A stretch of 64,000 nucleotides of DNA from Campylobacter showae (GTDB lineage: Bacteria > Campylobacterota > Campylobacteria > Campylobacterales > Campylobacteraceae), in contig NZ_LR535679.1 of the NCBI RefSeq assembly GCF_900699785.1, positions 186,001-250,000 on the forward strand, in the 5' to 3' direction. A program made the position numbers and the translations under genes. Every line of letters begins with the position of its first letter. Position 1 is the first letter of the stretch. Under the pieces are notes generated by a model. That model saw only the letters and a list, made by a program, of their open reading frames with translations, made no database searches and had not been told where the DNA came from. Shown here in pieces: positions 38,682-47,562 of this stretch.

Positions 38682-39173
38682 CTAAACGGCGACGTCGCCG
38701 AGCTTTGCGTTGATGGCTTCTATTAAGCTTTGCGGCGCAATTTTTATCTGTTTTCCGCGCACGCCGGCGCTTACGTAGACGTAGTCTTGTTTTAAAATCC
38801 TCTCGTCAAAAAACGTTTCAAACGCCTTTTTCATCGCTATAGGAGAGCAGCCGCCGCGGATATAGCCCGTCACTTTTTCAAGCTCTCTTAAGTTTAAAAG
38901 TTCGCATTTTTTATGCCCGCTTAGTCTAGCTAAAGCCTTTAAATTTAAGCTCAAATCGCCCTGTATGCACGCTACGACGTAGCCTCTAGGCTCGCATTCG
39001 CAGACGATGGTTTTGTAGATTTTTTCTATTTGCTCGCCGCAAACGGCAGCCACGTGAACGGCGCTCAGATCGCTTTCGTCCACTTCGTATTCGACTAGCT
39101 CGTATGGGATATGTTTGCCGTCTAGAAACCTTGCAGCGTTTGTTTTATGTACCATTGCCTTCTCATTTTTCAA
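38682..39173 (-). CDS. ybaK: YbaK/EbsC-type Cys-tRNA(Pro)/aminoacyl-tRNA deacylase
   Basis: A 163-residue editing-domain protein that hydrolyses mischarged tRNA. The family pattern is clear: TNAARFLDGKHIPYELVEY, the hydrophobic strand around YKTIVCE, LARLSGHKK and RGGCSPIAMKK, matching the GxCSPxGxKK motif. The ATG at 39155 (MVHKTNAARF) is the family-like start and has GAGAAGG just upstream, but very close; the ATG at 39173 adds six residues. It is divergent from fliL. Confidence 0.88.
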   Translation of the reverse strand: MKNEKAMVHKTNAARFLDGKHIPYELVEYEVDESDLSAVHVAAVCGEQIEKIYKTIVCECEPRGYVVACIQGDLSLNLKALARLSGHKKCELLNLRELEKVTGYIRGGCSPIAMKKAFETFFDERILKQDYVYVSAGVRGKQIKIAPQSLIEAINAKLGDVAV

Positions 39174-39183
39174 AAATTTAAGA

Positions 39184-39189
39184 TATAAT
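39184..39189 (+). promoter_or_regulatory. -10 box (TATAAT) for fliL-acpS
   Basis: TATAAT lies 26 bases upstream of the fliL ATG; AAGGAG follows at 39205-39210. This suggests a housekeeping sigma-70 promoter rather than a flagellar sigma-28 or sigma-54 one. Confidence 0.55.
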
Positions 39190-39215
39190 TATAGCTAAAA
39201 TTTTAAGGAGAATAG

Positions 39216-39740
39216 ATGGCTGAAGAGACACAAGCTAAAAAAAGCAACAGCTTAGTTTTAATCATAATAATCGTTATTTTGATACTACTTTTAGTGGTCG
39301 GGGGGTTGCTTGCGTTTTTATTAATGAGCGGTAACGACGACGCTACGCAGGGGCAAACGGCACAAGCGCAAACCGAACAAGTCCAATCGGCAGCGCCAAA
39401 AAATACGGCAGGAAAGCGCTCAAACGACTACATAAATATGGGGCCCGTTTATCCACTCGATCAGTTTATAGTAAATTTACTTAGCGAAAGCGGCTCGAGA
39501 TACTTAAAAACAAAGGTAGATCTAGAGCTTAGCGCCGAGACGCTAACGCCTGAAATAGACAAGAAAAAACCGCTAATCAGGGATATCATAGTATCCACCC
39601 TCTCGTCTAAAACGTACGAAGAGGTAAGCACTCAAAAAGGCAAAAATCGCCTAAAAGATGAGATAGTCGACCGCCTAAACGAGGTTTTGGCCGACGGTCA
39701 CATAAAAAACATCTACTTTACCGACTTTGTGGTGCAATGA
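39216..39740 (+). CDS. fliL: FliL, flagellar basal-body-associated protein
   Basis: A 174-residue single-span inner-membrane protein: cytoplasmic N-terminus, helix about 10-36, a Gln/Thr/Ala linker, then a stomatin-like periplasmic domain with [27 protein letters not shown] and the C-terminal [24 protein letters not shown]. It supports stator function. Gene order fliL-acpS is the same as in C. jejuni. It overlaps acpS by 4 bases (ATGA). Confidence 0.94.
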   Translation: MAEETQAKKSNSLVLIIIIVILILLLVVGGLLAFLLMSGNDDATQGQTAQAQTEQVQSAAPKNTAGKRSNDYINMGPVYPLDQFIVNLLSESGSRYLKTKVDLELSAETLTPEIDKKKPLIRDIIVSTLSSKTYEEVSTQKGKNRLKDEIVDRLNEVLADGHIKNIYFTDFVVQ

Positions 39741-40090
39741 TCGGCATAGATATCGTAGCGATCTCGCGGATCTCAAGGCTTAAAGAGCGGCGGGGCGAGG
39801 ATTTTTTGAGATATTTTTTGAGCGACGACGAGATAAATATCGCAAAAACGGACGCTACGATAGCGGGATTTTTCGCAGCTAAGGAGGCTATCAGCAAAGC
39901 CCTTGGCTGCGGGATCTCAGCCGAGTTTTCATTTTTTGACGCTCAAATTTACAAAGACGACAAAAACGCTCCAAAAGTAAAGCTCTCAGAAAAAATCATA
40001 AAAAATTTTAATCTAAAAGACGCGCAAATCACCATTAGCCACGACGGAGGTTTTGCTATCGCCGCTGCGATACTGCAAAGAGCGGATTAG
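39737..40090 (+). CDS. acpS: AcpS, holo-[acyl-carrier-protein] synthase
   Basis: A 117-residue trimeric phosphopantetheinyl transferase that activates ACP from Co[13 protein letters not shown] holds the metal-binding Asp and [13 protein letters not shown] the conserved Glu/Lys motif; [12 protein letters not shown] is the usual ending. It is coupled to fliL by an ATGA overlap. Confidence 0.95.
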   Translation: MIGIDIVAISRISRLKERRGEDFLRYFLSDDEINIAKTDATIAGFFAAKEAISKALGCGISAEFSFFDAQIYKDDKNAPKVKLSEKIIKNFNLKDAQITISHDGGFAIAAAILQRAD

Positions 40091-40154
40091 GCTTTTAAAT
40101 TTAGCTCAGATATGGGCTAAATTTACCGCTAAATCAAATCATGTTTAGCCAAAT

Positions 40155-40490
40155 TTAACAACCGCCGCCGACCCCCCCCCTTTTTTTACTCGACAAACGC
40201 AAGTCAAATTTGATACTGTTTTTATCCGCGGCGATTTTTTCAAACTCCGAAACTTCGCTAAAATTTATCTGTGCTATAAAATGAAGCAGTTCGCCAGCTT
40301 GTTCGTTTGCGGGCCACGGCTCGCTTCGCGGCATATTGAGCAATCCGCCGAATTTTGACGCGCTTATCGGTATTTGTCGATCGGCGCTTTCTTTTGCCGA
40401 AATTTTTACCGCATTTTTAGTATAGTTTTTTATATCCTCAAATATACGTCCGAGACAGTACTTTTCGTATCTTGCACGTAAATTTTGCAA
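40155..40490 (-). pseudogene. Truncated DUF1963 (YwqG-like) gene remnant ending in a G tract
   Basis: The frame encodes about 111 residues resembling only the first part of YwqG/DUF1963 proteins: KFGGLLNMPRSEPWP followed by LLHFIAQINFSEVSE matches their GG-LP-WP ... LAQINxxE signature. Family members run to about 250 residues, and here the frame stops just after a run of nine G (minus strand). A change of one base in the run gives only short alternative tails before acpS ends, so the missing half is not recoverable. The only start candidate is a TTG without a ribosome-binding site. I regard it as a decayed gene; a short functional protein is less likely. Confidence 0.6.
40172..40180. repeat. 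Homopolymer C9 (G9 on the minus strand)
   Basis: Nine C followed by seven T on the + strand. Homopolymeric G tracts of this length drive phase variation in Campylobacter. This is the only such run noticed in the window. It lies at the 3' end of the DUF1963 remnant. Confidence 0.85.
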
Positions 40491-40532
40491 ATTATCAAAT
40501 TTAACGCATCGCTGTAAAAAGTTAGATAAATT

Positions 40533-41144
40533 TCACTTTTGCAAAGTCGGTAAATGCCAACCAAGATAATACGCCGCAAGCCTAAACACGACTCCAAACG
40601 CAAAAAGCCCCATCACCCAAAACACGCTCGTAAATCCCGCATAATCCATAGCAAAATAAATCAGTCCCACGACAATGCTAACCGTCGCGTAAAGCCCGGT
40701 TTTAAGACACCACGGCACTTCGTTAAAGAGCACGTCGCGTATCATACCTCCGCCCACGCCGTTGCAAAGCGCTAACAGCACGACGCCAAATACGTTGTAG
40801 CCAAACTGCAGCGCCACGATCGCCCCGACGATAGAAAAGCTCACGAGATCCACTGCGTCGGTGGTGACGAAAAGGAATTTTTTCTCGATATCGCTTCGCT
40901 TATGCAGGCGTAAAAACGCCGAGAGAAAGAGCATCACCATCACGATAATGCACGGAGCATAGTGCGTGAACGAATACGGCGGGCGCGAGACGATAGCGTC
41001 GCGCATAAATCCGCCTCCAAGCGCAGTCAGAAGCGCGGCGATAAAGATACCCAGCCAGTCGCAGTCGCGCTTAACCGCGAAGATAAATCCGCTCGTGGCT
41101 GCCGAGGCGATGCCGATGTATTCGGCGACAAGGAGCGCAGTCAT
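40533..41144 (-). CDS. TRIC-type cation channel / UPF0126 (YicG-like) membrane protein
   Basis: A 203-residue protein with seven helices built from two UPF0126 repeats, each with the glycine-rich signature: GGGFMRDAIVSRPPYSF near residue 42 and GVGGGMIRDVLFNEVPW near residue 128. Structures of relatives are trimeric potassium-type channels; other relatives are proposed glycine transporters. It lies upstream of the DUF1963 remnant on the same strand. Confidence 0.9.
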   Translation of the reverse strand: MTALLVAEYIGIASAATSGFIFAVKRDCDWLGIFIAALLTALGGGFMRDAIVSRPPYSFTHYAPCIIVMVMLFLSAFLRLHKRSDIEKKFLFVTTDAVDLVSFSIVGAIVALQFGYNVFGVVLLALCNGVGGGMIRDVLFNEVPWCLKTGLYATVSIVVGLIYFAMDYAGFTSVFWVMGLFAFGVVFRLAAYYLGWHLPTLQK

Positions 41145-41318
41145 TTTCAGCCTTAAGTTTTTAAACGAGATTTTACATTTTTAAAATAAAAAAATGGATA
41201 AATTTAAACGAAATACCAAACAAAAGCGCCTATTTTGATTGTGTTTGCGATTTTACGGTTGTAAATTTAAAAACCACACCTGCACTCAAGTACAATATAC
41301 AAAAAATAGAAAAAACAA

Positions 41319-41324
41319 TATAAT
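41319..41324 (+). promoter_or_regulatory. -10 box (TATAAT) for the RTX-like adhesin gene
   Basis: TATAAT is 29 bases upstream of the GTG start, followed by AAAGGA at 41342-41347. Confidence 0.5.
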
Positions 41325-41352
41325 AGCACAAATTTTAAAGTAAAGGATAGTC

Positions 41353-43707
41353 GTGCCGGCCGAAGCAAGTATCGTAAAAAGCATCGAAAAAGACGCCATC
41401 GTCATACCGCAAAATAGCGATAAAGACGTAGTCATAACAGACGAAGATACTTTTCTATCAGATCAAGGCGCAACAGTAAAAGAAAACATTGAAGACGCGA
41501 CCGTAGCGGCCGACACCATTGCGTTACAGCAACCATCGCTGGACGAAACTCAAACTCAAGATACAAAGGAAAGCGCAACTGACGGTAGTGGCGGTTCGGC
41601 TAGCTTAGATGGCGTGAGCCTGAGCAAGGTTGCGTTTACAGAAGGCGGCCATATATCAAGCGTAATTGCAACTTATAGCAACCCGTATACGCAAAATCAA
41701 CCTTCTATTGCAGTTGAACGAGCTATCGGTATTGCTACCAAGATAATTTCATCATCCCCTGCGCCAAAAGCACTACAAGTAAGATCTCTAAGCGATGTCA
41801 TGGAGGGATCTGGTGATTATTTGACATTTGCTTTATCCGTAGGAAGCGCCCTAAAAGCTAGACCGACTACGCTAAATTTTAGCCTAAGCGGCGGAACGGC
41901 AGGCGTAGATTACGAGGCGGGTTCTATGCAGTATTCGACCGACGGCGGCTTAAGCTGGACTAGCGGCAGCCAAGCAACCATCGCCGACGCCAACGATATA
42001 AATAGCGTTCAAATAAGAGTAAAAATCATAGATAACGACGGGCATGGCGGCGTAAATTTATCGAGCACCTCTACGACGCAGAGCGACAACCAAAACCAAG
42101 GCGTAGAAGGCGAATCAAAAGTAGATGCAAACGGCGTTAAATACGAAGACTACGGCGTAACCTACAAAGACTACTCTAGAAATTTAACCCTAACCGTCAC
42201 CACGGACAATACTGAGATAATAAACTCTAGCGCAACGGGCAAAATAATAGACCACGACGACTATCTAAGCATACAAGGAAATGCACAAACCGACGGCAAG
42301 CATATAAATACCGGCGCGGGCGACGATACGCTAAATCTTAGCGGTCACGTTAAAAATCATTTCGTCGCAAATACCGGCTCCGGTAACGACGTCGTAAACA
42401 TAAATGGCCAAGTTACAGATAGCTCCAGTATCAACACCGAGGAAGACAACGATATCGTAAACATAAAAGGCGTTATCGAAAATTCCGAAGTACACACCGG
42501 AACGGGCGATGATACGGTGAGCATAAAAAACTCCGCCGTCAAAGGGCAAGACGGCTCAAAAGCCACGATAGATACCGATGAAGGCGACGATATCATAACG
42601 GTTGAAAATTCCGCATTAGAAAAAGTAGATATCATCGCAGGCAACGGAGAAAACAAGGTAACATTGGGGCAAAATTCCACCTTTAAAGACGTTAGAGTAA
42701 CGACGGGAAAAGACGCCGATACGATAAATATAGAATCCGACGTGACCGGCTCTACAAACAACAGAAACGACTCCATCATATCAACATACGCAGGCAACGA
42801 TAACATCAATATAAAATCCGGCGTAACGCTCACCAACGTCGCCGTAAACACAGGCGCAGGCGAGGAAAAGATCGAGCTAGAAGGAGTTAAATTTGTAAAT
42901 TCCGAGCTATTTATGGAGGATGATAACGACGAAGTAACCATCTCTAATAGCGCCTTTGAAAACGCTACTATATCGGGAAACACTGCCGGCATAGGCACGG
43001 GCAAAGGCGAAGACGTCGTAACGCTAAACAGCGGAGGCGAGTTTAAACAAGGCACATACATACACACCGGTACGGGCAACGACGCTATAAACGTAAACGG
43101 CGGAGCGATCATTGATAAAGCCCAGATAAACGCCGCCGAAGGAGACGACGAAATACATATCAACAGCGGTGCGCAGATCCAAAACGCCTCACGCATAGCC
43201 GGAGGCGAAGGCAACGACACCATAGACGTAAACGGCGGCGCAAACGTCTCGCACTCCGTGATATTTGGAGGCAGAGGCGATGACACTATAAACATAAAAG
43301 CCGGAGCGAATTTTGATAATTATTCTGAAATAAGAGGCGACGAGGGCAACGACAAAGTCGTGATAGAAAAAGGAGCAAACATCTCAACCTCCGTCATAAA
43401 AGGCGGTGACGGCGAAGATACGCTAAATATCTCCGAAAACATAGACTTTAGCAAGGTTAAAGACTTTGAAAAACTCGAGCTAGGCGGCGCCGAAAACAAC
43501 GTCGAAACCACGATAACCGCCAAAGACGTGCTTGATATGACGGATAGCGACAACAGGCTAAGGATAGACGGCGAGAGCGGAGATACGCTGCATCTTAAAA
43601 ACTTTACCCAAGGAAACGTAGGCGCGGAATACACCGAATATAACGGCACGACCCAAAGCGTAACCGTAGAGGTCAAAAACGAAATAAACGTCGATATTCT
43701 GCCTTGA
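41353..43707 (+). CDS. RTX-like repeat adhesin, predicted type I secretion substrate
   Basis: A 784-residue protein without an N-terminal signal peptide. Residues 1-130 resemble the retention module of LapA/BapA-type adhesins; 150-300 contain a Calx-beta-like domain (SGGTAGVDYEAGSMQYSTDGG ends in a typical DNDG); 320-693 hold about seventeen acidic beta-solenoid repeats of G-x-G-(D/N)-D type; the C-terminus has KDVLDMTDSDNRLRIDGESGDTL and a terminal hydrophobic strand, the standard end of type I-secreted adhesins. It probably binds calcium and sits at the surface. No cognate ABC transporter or membrane-fusion gene is in the window. GTG start after AAAGGA; monocistronic. Confidence 0.8.
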   Translation: MPAEASIVKSIEKDAIVIPQNSDKDVVITDEDTFLSDQGATVKENIEDATVAADTIALQQPSLDETQTQDTKESATDGSGGSASLDGVSLSKVAFTEGGHISSVIATYSNPYTQNQPSIAVERAIGIATKIISSSPAPKALQVRSLSDVMEGSGDYLTFALSVGSALKARPTTLNFSLSGGTAGVDYEAGSMQYSTDGGLSWTSGSQATIADANDINSVQIRVKIIDNDGHGGVNLSSTSTTQSDNQNQGVEGESKVDANGVKYEDYGVTYKDYSRNLTLTVTTDNTEIINSSATGKIIDHDDYLSIQGNAQTDGKHINTGAGDDTLNLSGHVKNHFVANTGSGNDVVNINGQVTDSSSINTEEDNDIVNIKGVIENSEVHTGTGDDTVSIKNSAVKGQDGSKATIDTDEGDDIITVENSALEKVDIIAGNGENKVTLGQNSTFKDVRVTTGKDADTINIESDVTGSTNNRNDSIISTYAGNDNINIKSGVTLTNVAVNTGAGEEKIELEGVKFVNSELFMEDDNDEVTISNSAFENATISGNTAGIGTGKGEDVVTLNSGGEFKQGTYIHTGTGNDAINVNGGAIIDKAQINAAEGDDEIHINSGAQIQNASRIAGGEGNDTIDVNGGANVSHSVIFGGRGDDTINIKAGANFDNYSEIRGDEGNDKVVIEKGANISTSVIKGGDGEDTLNISENIDFSKVKDFEKLELGGAENNVETTITAKDVLDMTDSDNRLRIDGESGDTLHLKNFTQGNVGAEYTEYNGTTQSVTVEVKNEINVDILP
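42307..43431 (+). repeat. Array of about 17 acidic solenoid repeats inside the adhesin gene
   Basis: In-frame protein repeats of about 18-26 residues, each with a core such as NTGAGDDTLNL, HTGTGNDAINV, GGEGNDTIDV or GGRGDDTINI. They are diverged at DNA level, so the array is old rather than recently expanded. Confidence 0.75.
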
Positions 43708-43866
43708 TACGCCAAATTTGGCTTTCTTAGTTTTGCATACTTTCTAAATTTAGCCCGCTTGCGCGTCAAATTTAAGTTTAGCGATTTTGGTCAAATTTGA
43801 CGGTTTAAAATTTGACCCAAACTTGCCGCACAAACTAAAACAACTTAAATTTACAGCCCGGCTTTC

Positions 43867-45039
43867 TTAAATTTTAACCGCGCTCCCGCCAAAACCGACG
43901 CGAAACTCCGTTAGCCCGCCGCCGCTTTTGCACGAGATTTTAAACCCGAGCTCCTCGCAAAATGTTTTAACGATGTGAAGCCCGATACCAAAACCGCCGT
44001 TTCGCTCGTCAAACCGCGTATAAAGATCAAAAATCCGCGGCAAATTTTCCTTCGCGATGCCCGCGCCGCTGTTTGATATCGCGAGCGCTGCGGGGGTTAA
44101 ATTTACGCTTACCGAGCCATTTTCGTCGCAGTATTTTATGGCGTTGCTAAGTAGATTATCGATGATTTTTCGCGTTTTTTTATAGGACGAGCGTAGCTGC
44201 ACCTCGGCGATTTGCATGCTTATGTTTATATTTTTTTGCTCTAAATTTAGCCCAAAGTACCCGATCCGCTCGCGCACCAGCTCGCTTAGGCTAAAGCTCG
44301 TCGCCGCTACGTCCTCTTTGCCGCTAAGTTTGACCAGCGTAAGGTCCTCGTAAAGCGTCGAGATCGTTTTGGATGCGGTTTTTATGTTATTTAGGTTTTT
44401 TTTCGGATCGGTCTCAAACATCTCTATACTCATCAAAATGACGCTAAGAGGCGTGTTTATCTCATGCGTCGTATCCCTGATAAAGCCATTTAAAAAGTCG
44501 ATACGACGGTAAAGCGGGCGCAGCGAAAGACGGATGATAAAATAAGCTATGACTAAAATAGCAAGCAGTATCATAAACGAGAAAAATATTATCTTGAGTT
44601 TTAGCGTAAAGATCGCAAACTCGGGATCCGCGACCTTGACCGCGACGTAGTACTCCTCCTCGCCGAAATGATTTTTGAGATAAAACTGCACCACAGAGCT
44701 CGTTCCGTCCTTGTATCTGCTCGGCATGCCCTCGCGCGGCTCAAAGTCGTCCTCGATCTCCTCGCCCGTTTTTAAATTTACGGCAAAAGCCTCGACGTCG
44801 TCGAAATCATCGTCGTCTATCTCGCCGTTTTTTTGTAATTTATTTTGCAGGTGATGCTGCAAATCTCGCACGATAAATACGTCGCGGTCTAGGATAAAAT
44901 GCTTCTCGCGCTCGTAAAACATCTGTGCGAAAAAAACCAAAAATGCGGCGCTCGTGATAAAATAAAGTAAAAAAATAGGTAAAATTTGACGGTCCAAGAG
45001 CGGGGCGAAGGCTTTTTTAATTGATTTTAGAAGTGACAT
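43867..45039 (-). CDS. Two-component sensor histidine kinase
   Basis: A 390-residue membrane kinase. Two helices (about 17-37 and 145-170) flank an acidic periplasmic domain (about 40-143) with EIDDDDFDDVEAF, which may bind a cation or cationic peptide. The HisKA box RDTTHEINTPLSVIL has the phosphoacceptor His192; N-box DNLLSNAIKYCDENG and G-box GGFGIGLHIVKTFCEELG form the ATPase domain. It lies 138 bases after its response regulator in the same direction. The stimulus is unknown. Confidence 0.9.
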   Translation of the reverse strand: MSLLKSIKKAFAPLLDRQILPIFLLYFITSAAFLVFFAQMFYEREKHFILDRDVFIVRDLQHHLQNKLQKNGEIDDDDFDDVEAFAVNLKTGEEIEDDFEPREGMPSRYKDGTSSVVQFYLKNHFGEEEYYVAVKVADPEFAIFTLKLKIIFFSFMILLAILVIAYFIIRLSLRPLYRRIDFLNGFIRDTTHEINTPLSVILMSIEMFETDPKKNLNNIKTASKTISTLYEDLTLVKLSGKEDVAATSFSLSELVRERIGYFGLNLEQKNINISMQIAEVQLRSSYKKTRKIIDNLLSNAIKYCDENGSVSVNLTPAALAISNSGAGIAKENLPRIFDLYTRFDERNGGFGIGLHIVKTFCEELGFKISCKSGGGLTEFRVGFGGSAVKI

Positions 45040-45177
45040 TTGCCGCCTTTTGGATCAAATTTGACCGTATTTTGCGGACGTAAATTTTGAAGCATAAAAC
45101 GGCAAAAATCTTGCGTAAATTTGGATGAAATTTCAAACCCGCGCCCTACTCTTTGTATCTCGGCCGCACTAAAAAGC

Positions 45178-45840
45178 TTAAACATATTTATAGCCTAGCT
45201 TTGATGCGCTAACGATACGCTCTTTGCCTAAAATTTTACGCAGCTCCGCGATATAAACGCGCAGGCTAAGCTCGCTAGGACTCTCGTCGTAGTCCCAAAT
45301 TTGAGAATAGATCTCCTCTCTACTCAAAAATTTATCCTGATTTTTAAGTAAGAGTGCTAGCAGCCTAGACTGCTTTTTAGGCATCGAGACAGCCCTGCCG
45401 TCACGAAACAGCAGACCCTGATTCATATCAAAGCCCAAATTTTCGCCCAGATTTACCAGCTCGTTTTTGTTATGTACGAAGGTGCGTTTTAGCAAATTTT
45501 GTACGCGCAGATGCAGCTCTTTTAGCTCAAACGGCTTTTTGATATAGTCGTCGCAGCCGCTAGTAAAGCCGGTTTGTACGTCATCAAGCGTATTTAGCGA
45601 GGTCGTAAATATACAAGGCGTGTTTTTGCCCGTGTTTCGCAGCTCCCGAAGTAGCGCAAAACCGCTGCCGCCGATGATCTTGACGTCAAATATCCAAAGA
45701 TCAAAGTTGCTCTCGTAGGCCAAATTTAACGCGTCGTCGTAGCTTTTCGCGCCCGCAGTCTCGTAGCCCTGAGCCTGCAAGTACGCGCACATCATCTCAA
45801 GCAGCATATTTTCGTCCTCGACGATCAAAATTTTACTCAT
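45178..45840 (-). CDS. OmpR-family response regulator
   Basis: A 220-residue regulator: receiver domain with the acidic pocket Glu8-Asp9-Glu10, phosphorylated Asp52 in LWIFDVKI and the Lys of YIKKPFELKELHL; then a winged-helix DNA-binding domain (about 125-220) with SREEIYSQIWDYDE and LRVYIAELRKILG. It is upstream of the kinase gene. Which C. jejuni system it corresponds to (for example DccRS or CprRS) cannot be settled by eye. Confidence 0.92.
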   Translation of the reverse strand: MSKILIVEDENMLLEMMCAYLQAQGYETAGAKSYDDALNLAYESNFDLWIFDVKIIGGSGFALLRELRNTGKNTPCIFTTSLNTLDDVQTGFTSGCDDYIKKPFELKELHLRVQNLLKRTFVHNKNELVNLGENLGFDMNQGLLFRDGRAVSMPKKQSRLLALLLKNQDKFLSREEIYSQIWDYDESPSELSLRVYIAELRKILGKERIVSASKLGYKYV

Positions 45841-46130
45841 TTTCGCTCCGTTTTCGTTTGTTTTTGTCGTTTTACGGCGTTTTATCCGCTTGATTTTCAG
45901 GTTTTATTTATCCTGTTTGCAAGGCTCGTTTGCATCCGAGATTTTCAAAGAGCGCTTAAATTTCGCTACAGATAAATCCTGCGTAAATTTATCAAATTTC
46001 ATCTAAATTTCAAGGTAAAATTTCATAAATATTCGTTGTCGCCAAAGTGCTTAAATTTGTAAAAAACGGAGCAAATTTTCGCGCAAATTTAAACGAAAAT
46101 CCGCCCCGCAAAGCCTAAAAAAGGCCGAAT

Positions 46131-46577
46131 TTACTCTTTACTGCGCGGCATATGAGGGCCTTTGCCGTCTTTATCTTTTATAAATCCACCCTTAAAATCG
46201 TGCTTAAATTTCTTGTGAAAATCATCGTCGTCATCGCCGTCTTTTAGCTCGATATCAAGCCTTTTTGCCTCCGCCACGCTTAGCGCGCCCACTTGGGCGT
46301 TATAGCCGTTTCTAAACTCGCGCATAAACCGCTCTCTATCGGCGATACTCATCGCGTCAAACTTCTTTCTGATTTCGGCCTTTAGCCCGCGTTTGGCCTC
46401 TTTGGCCTCAAATTTTAGCTTGCCAGCGCGCTTATCTATCTCAAAAGCTACCTCGCTAAGCGTCTTAGCGTCGGCGCTTGCGACCATTTTATAAAGCTCG
46501 TCGTTCGTGCTATTTTCAAGCGAAGCGGCAAAAAGCCCGCCCGCAACCAACATACTAATCAAAACTACTTTTTTCAT
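46131..46577 (-). CDS. DUF1104-type small periplasmic protein
   Basis: A 148-residue exported protein: signal peptide about 1-18 (LVAGGLFAA), then a largely helical charged domain with the DUF1104 pattern (STNDELYKMV ... AFEIDKRAGKLKFEAKEAKRGLK), ending in an unusual tail of consecutive Asp residues followed by His/Lys-rich sequence that could bind metal. It is 290 bases upstream of the response regulator, same strand. It could be a target of that system; inference only. Confidence 0.65.
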   Translation of the reverse strand: MKKVVLISMLVAGGLFAASLENSTNDELYKMVASADAKTLSEVAFEIDKRAGKLKFEAKEAKRGLKAEIRKKFDAMSIADRERFMREFRNGYNAQVGALSVAEAKRLDIELKDGDDDDDFHKKFKHDFKGGFIKDKDGKGPHMPRSKE

Positions 46578-46631
46578 TTTCTCTCCTTTAAAAAGATGAG
46601 CGAAGTTTAAAGAAAAGTCGTGAAAAAAATG

Positions 46632-47471
46632 TTAATTTAAAATTTCGTTGATTTTTTTGACGAAATTTATCGGATTTACCTGCACGCCGCCGGCGATCAC
46701 GCCAAAGTGCAGGTGCGGCCCGCTCACTCGCCCGCTAGCACCGCTAAGCGCGATGATGTCGCCTTTTTTGACGCTTTGTCCGACTTTGACGTTTAGCGCG
46801 CTTAGATGATAGTACTGCGTGTAGATGCCCTCGCCGTGATCGATCACCACGGATCCGCCCGCATAGTAGCGGTCTTTTGCTATGACGACTACGCCGTCGT
46901 TTGCCGCGACTACGGACGTGCCGACCGCCGCTCTAAAGTCCGTGCCGCCGTGATAGCTCTTTAAAGTGCCGTTAAATACGCGCGCGGTGCCGAACGGACT
47001 CGTGACCATAGAACTCATCGGCAGGATAAATTTGGAGCCAAATTTTAGCCCGACATTAGCCGTCGCGTAAATTTTATTCGCCTCCTCGCGCTCCTCCTCG
47101 ATACGCTTTAGCACGTCTTTTGGCGGAGTTACTTTGCTGCCTTCGACGGTTATTTTTTCTTTTTTATATTCGCCCTCTACGATCTTAAAAACTATCGTCT
47201 CATCGCCGCTTTTAAGCCCGTTTATTAGCTTTATTTCGCCCTTTTGACGGTAGCTGGCGGCGACGATGGCAAATTTTAAATTTTCATCCCCGGGCACGCT
47301 AAGCCAGCGCTTTTTCTTGCCGTCAATGCTTAAATTTCCGGCAAATTTAGCCTCCACGTGTACTATCTCGACGTCGCCGTTTACGATCGTCTGAGTTTGG
47401 CTAGGCGCGCCGCCCTGTACTTTTGCGCTCGAATTTAAACAAATCAAAACGGCTAAAATAATTTTTTTCAT
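46632..47471 (-). CDS. M23-family peptidoglycan endopeptidase
   Basis: A 279-residue periplasmic metallopeptidase: signal peptide (about 1-20), a beta-rich N-terminal region (20-150) and a LytM domain (about 165-275) with zinc-site motifs YHGGTDFRA and PHLHFG. The domain order resembles Campylobacter and Helicobacter shape-determining D,D-endopeptidases such as Pgp3/Csd proteins that trim cross-links for helical shape. The exact orthologue is not certain. It is divergent from the SYLF gene. Confidence 0.88.
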   Translation of the reverse strand: MKKIILAVLICLNSSAKVQGGAPSQTQTIVNGDVEIVHVEAKFAGNLSIDGKKKRWLSVPGDENLKFAIVAASYRQKGEIKLINGLKSGDETIVFKIVEGEYKKEKITVEGSKVTPPKDVLKRIEEEREEANKIYATANVGLKFGSKFILPMSSMVTSPFGTARVFNGTLKSYHGGTDFRAAVGTSVVAANDGVVVIAKDRYYAGGSVVIDHGEGIYTQYYHLSALNVKVGQSVKKGDIIALSGASGRVSGPHLHFGVIAGGVQVNPINFVKKINEILN

Positions 47472-47525
47472 TTACATCCTTTACGTAAATTTAACGAATA
47501 ATTTTTAAATTTAATAAAAAAATAC

Positions 47526-47531
47526 TATAAT
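47526..47531 (+). promoter_or_regulatory. -10 box (TATAAT) for the SYLF gene
   Basis: TATAAT is 32 bases upstream of the ATG, with AAAGGAAAC just before the start. Confidence 0.5.
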
Positions 47532-47562
47532 AGCGGGTAAATTTTACGAAAAAGGAAACAAA

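Noticed and set aside
39299..39305. Run of six G in fliL considered as a phase-variable tract
   Set aside because: Too short for the switching seen with tracts of eight or more, and it encodes the conserved Val-Gly-Gly of the membrane helix.
42357..43295. Long minus-strand open frame (312 codons) opposite the adhesin repeats
   Set aside because: A mirror of the G-x-G-D-D codon pattern, giving a Ser/Pro/Val-rich sequence without features of a real protein.
42307..43431. Regularly spaced repeats considered as a CRISPR array
   Set aside because: The periodicity is in frame and at protein level, with diverged DNA and no constant repeat.
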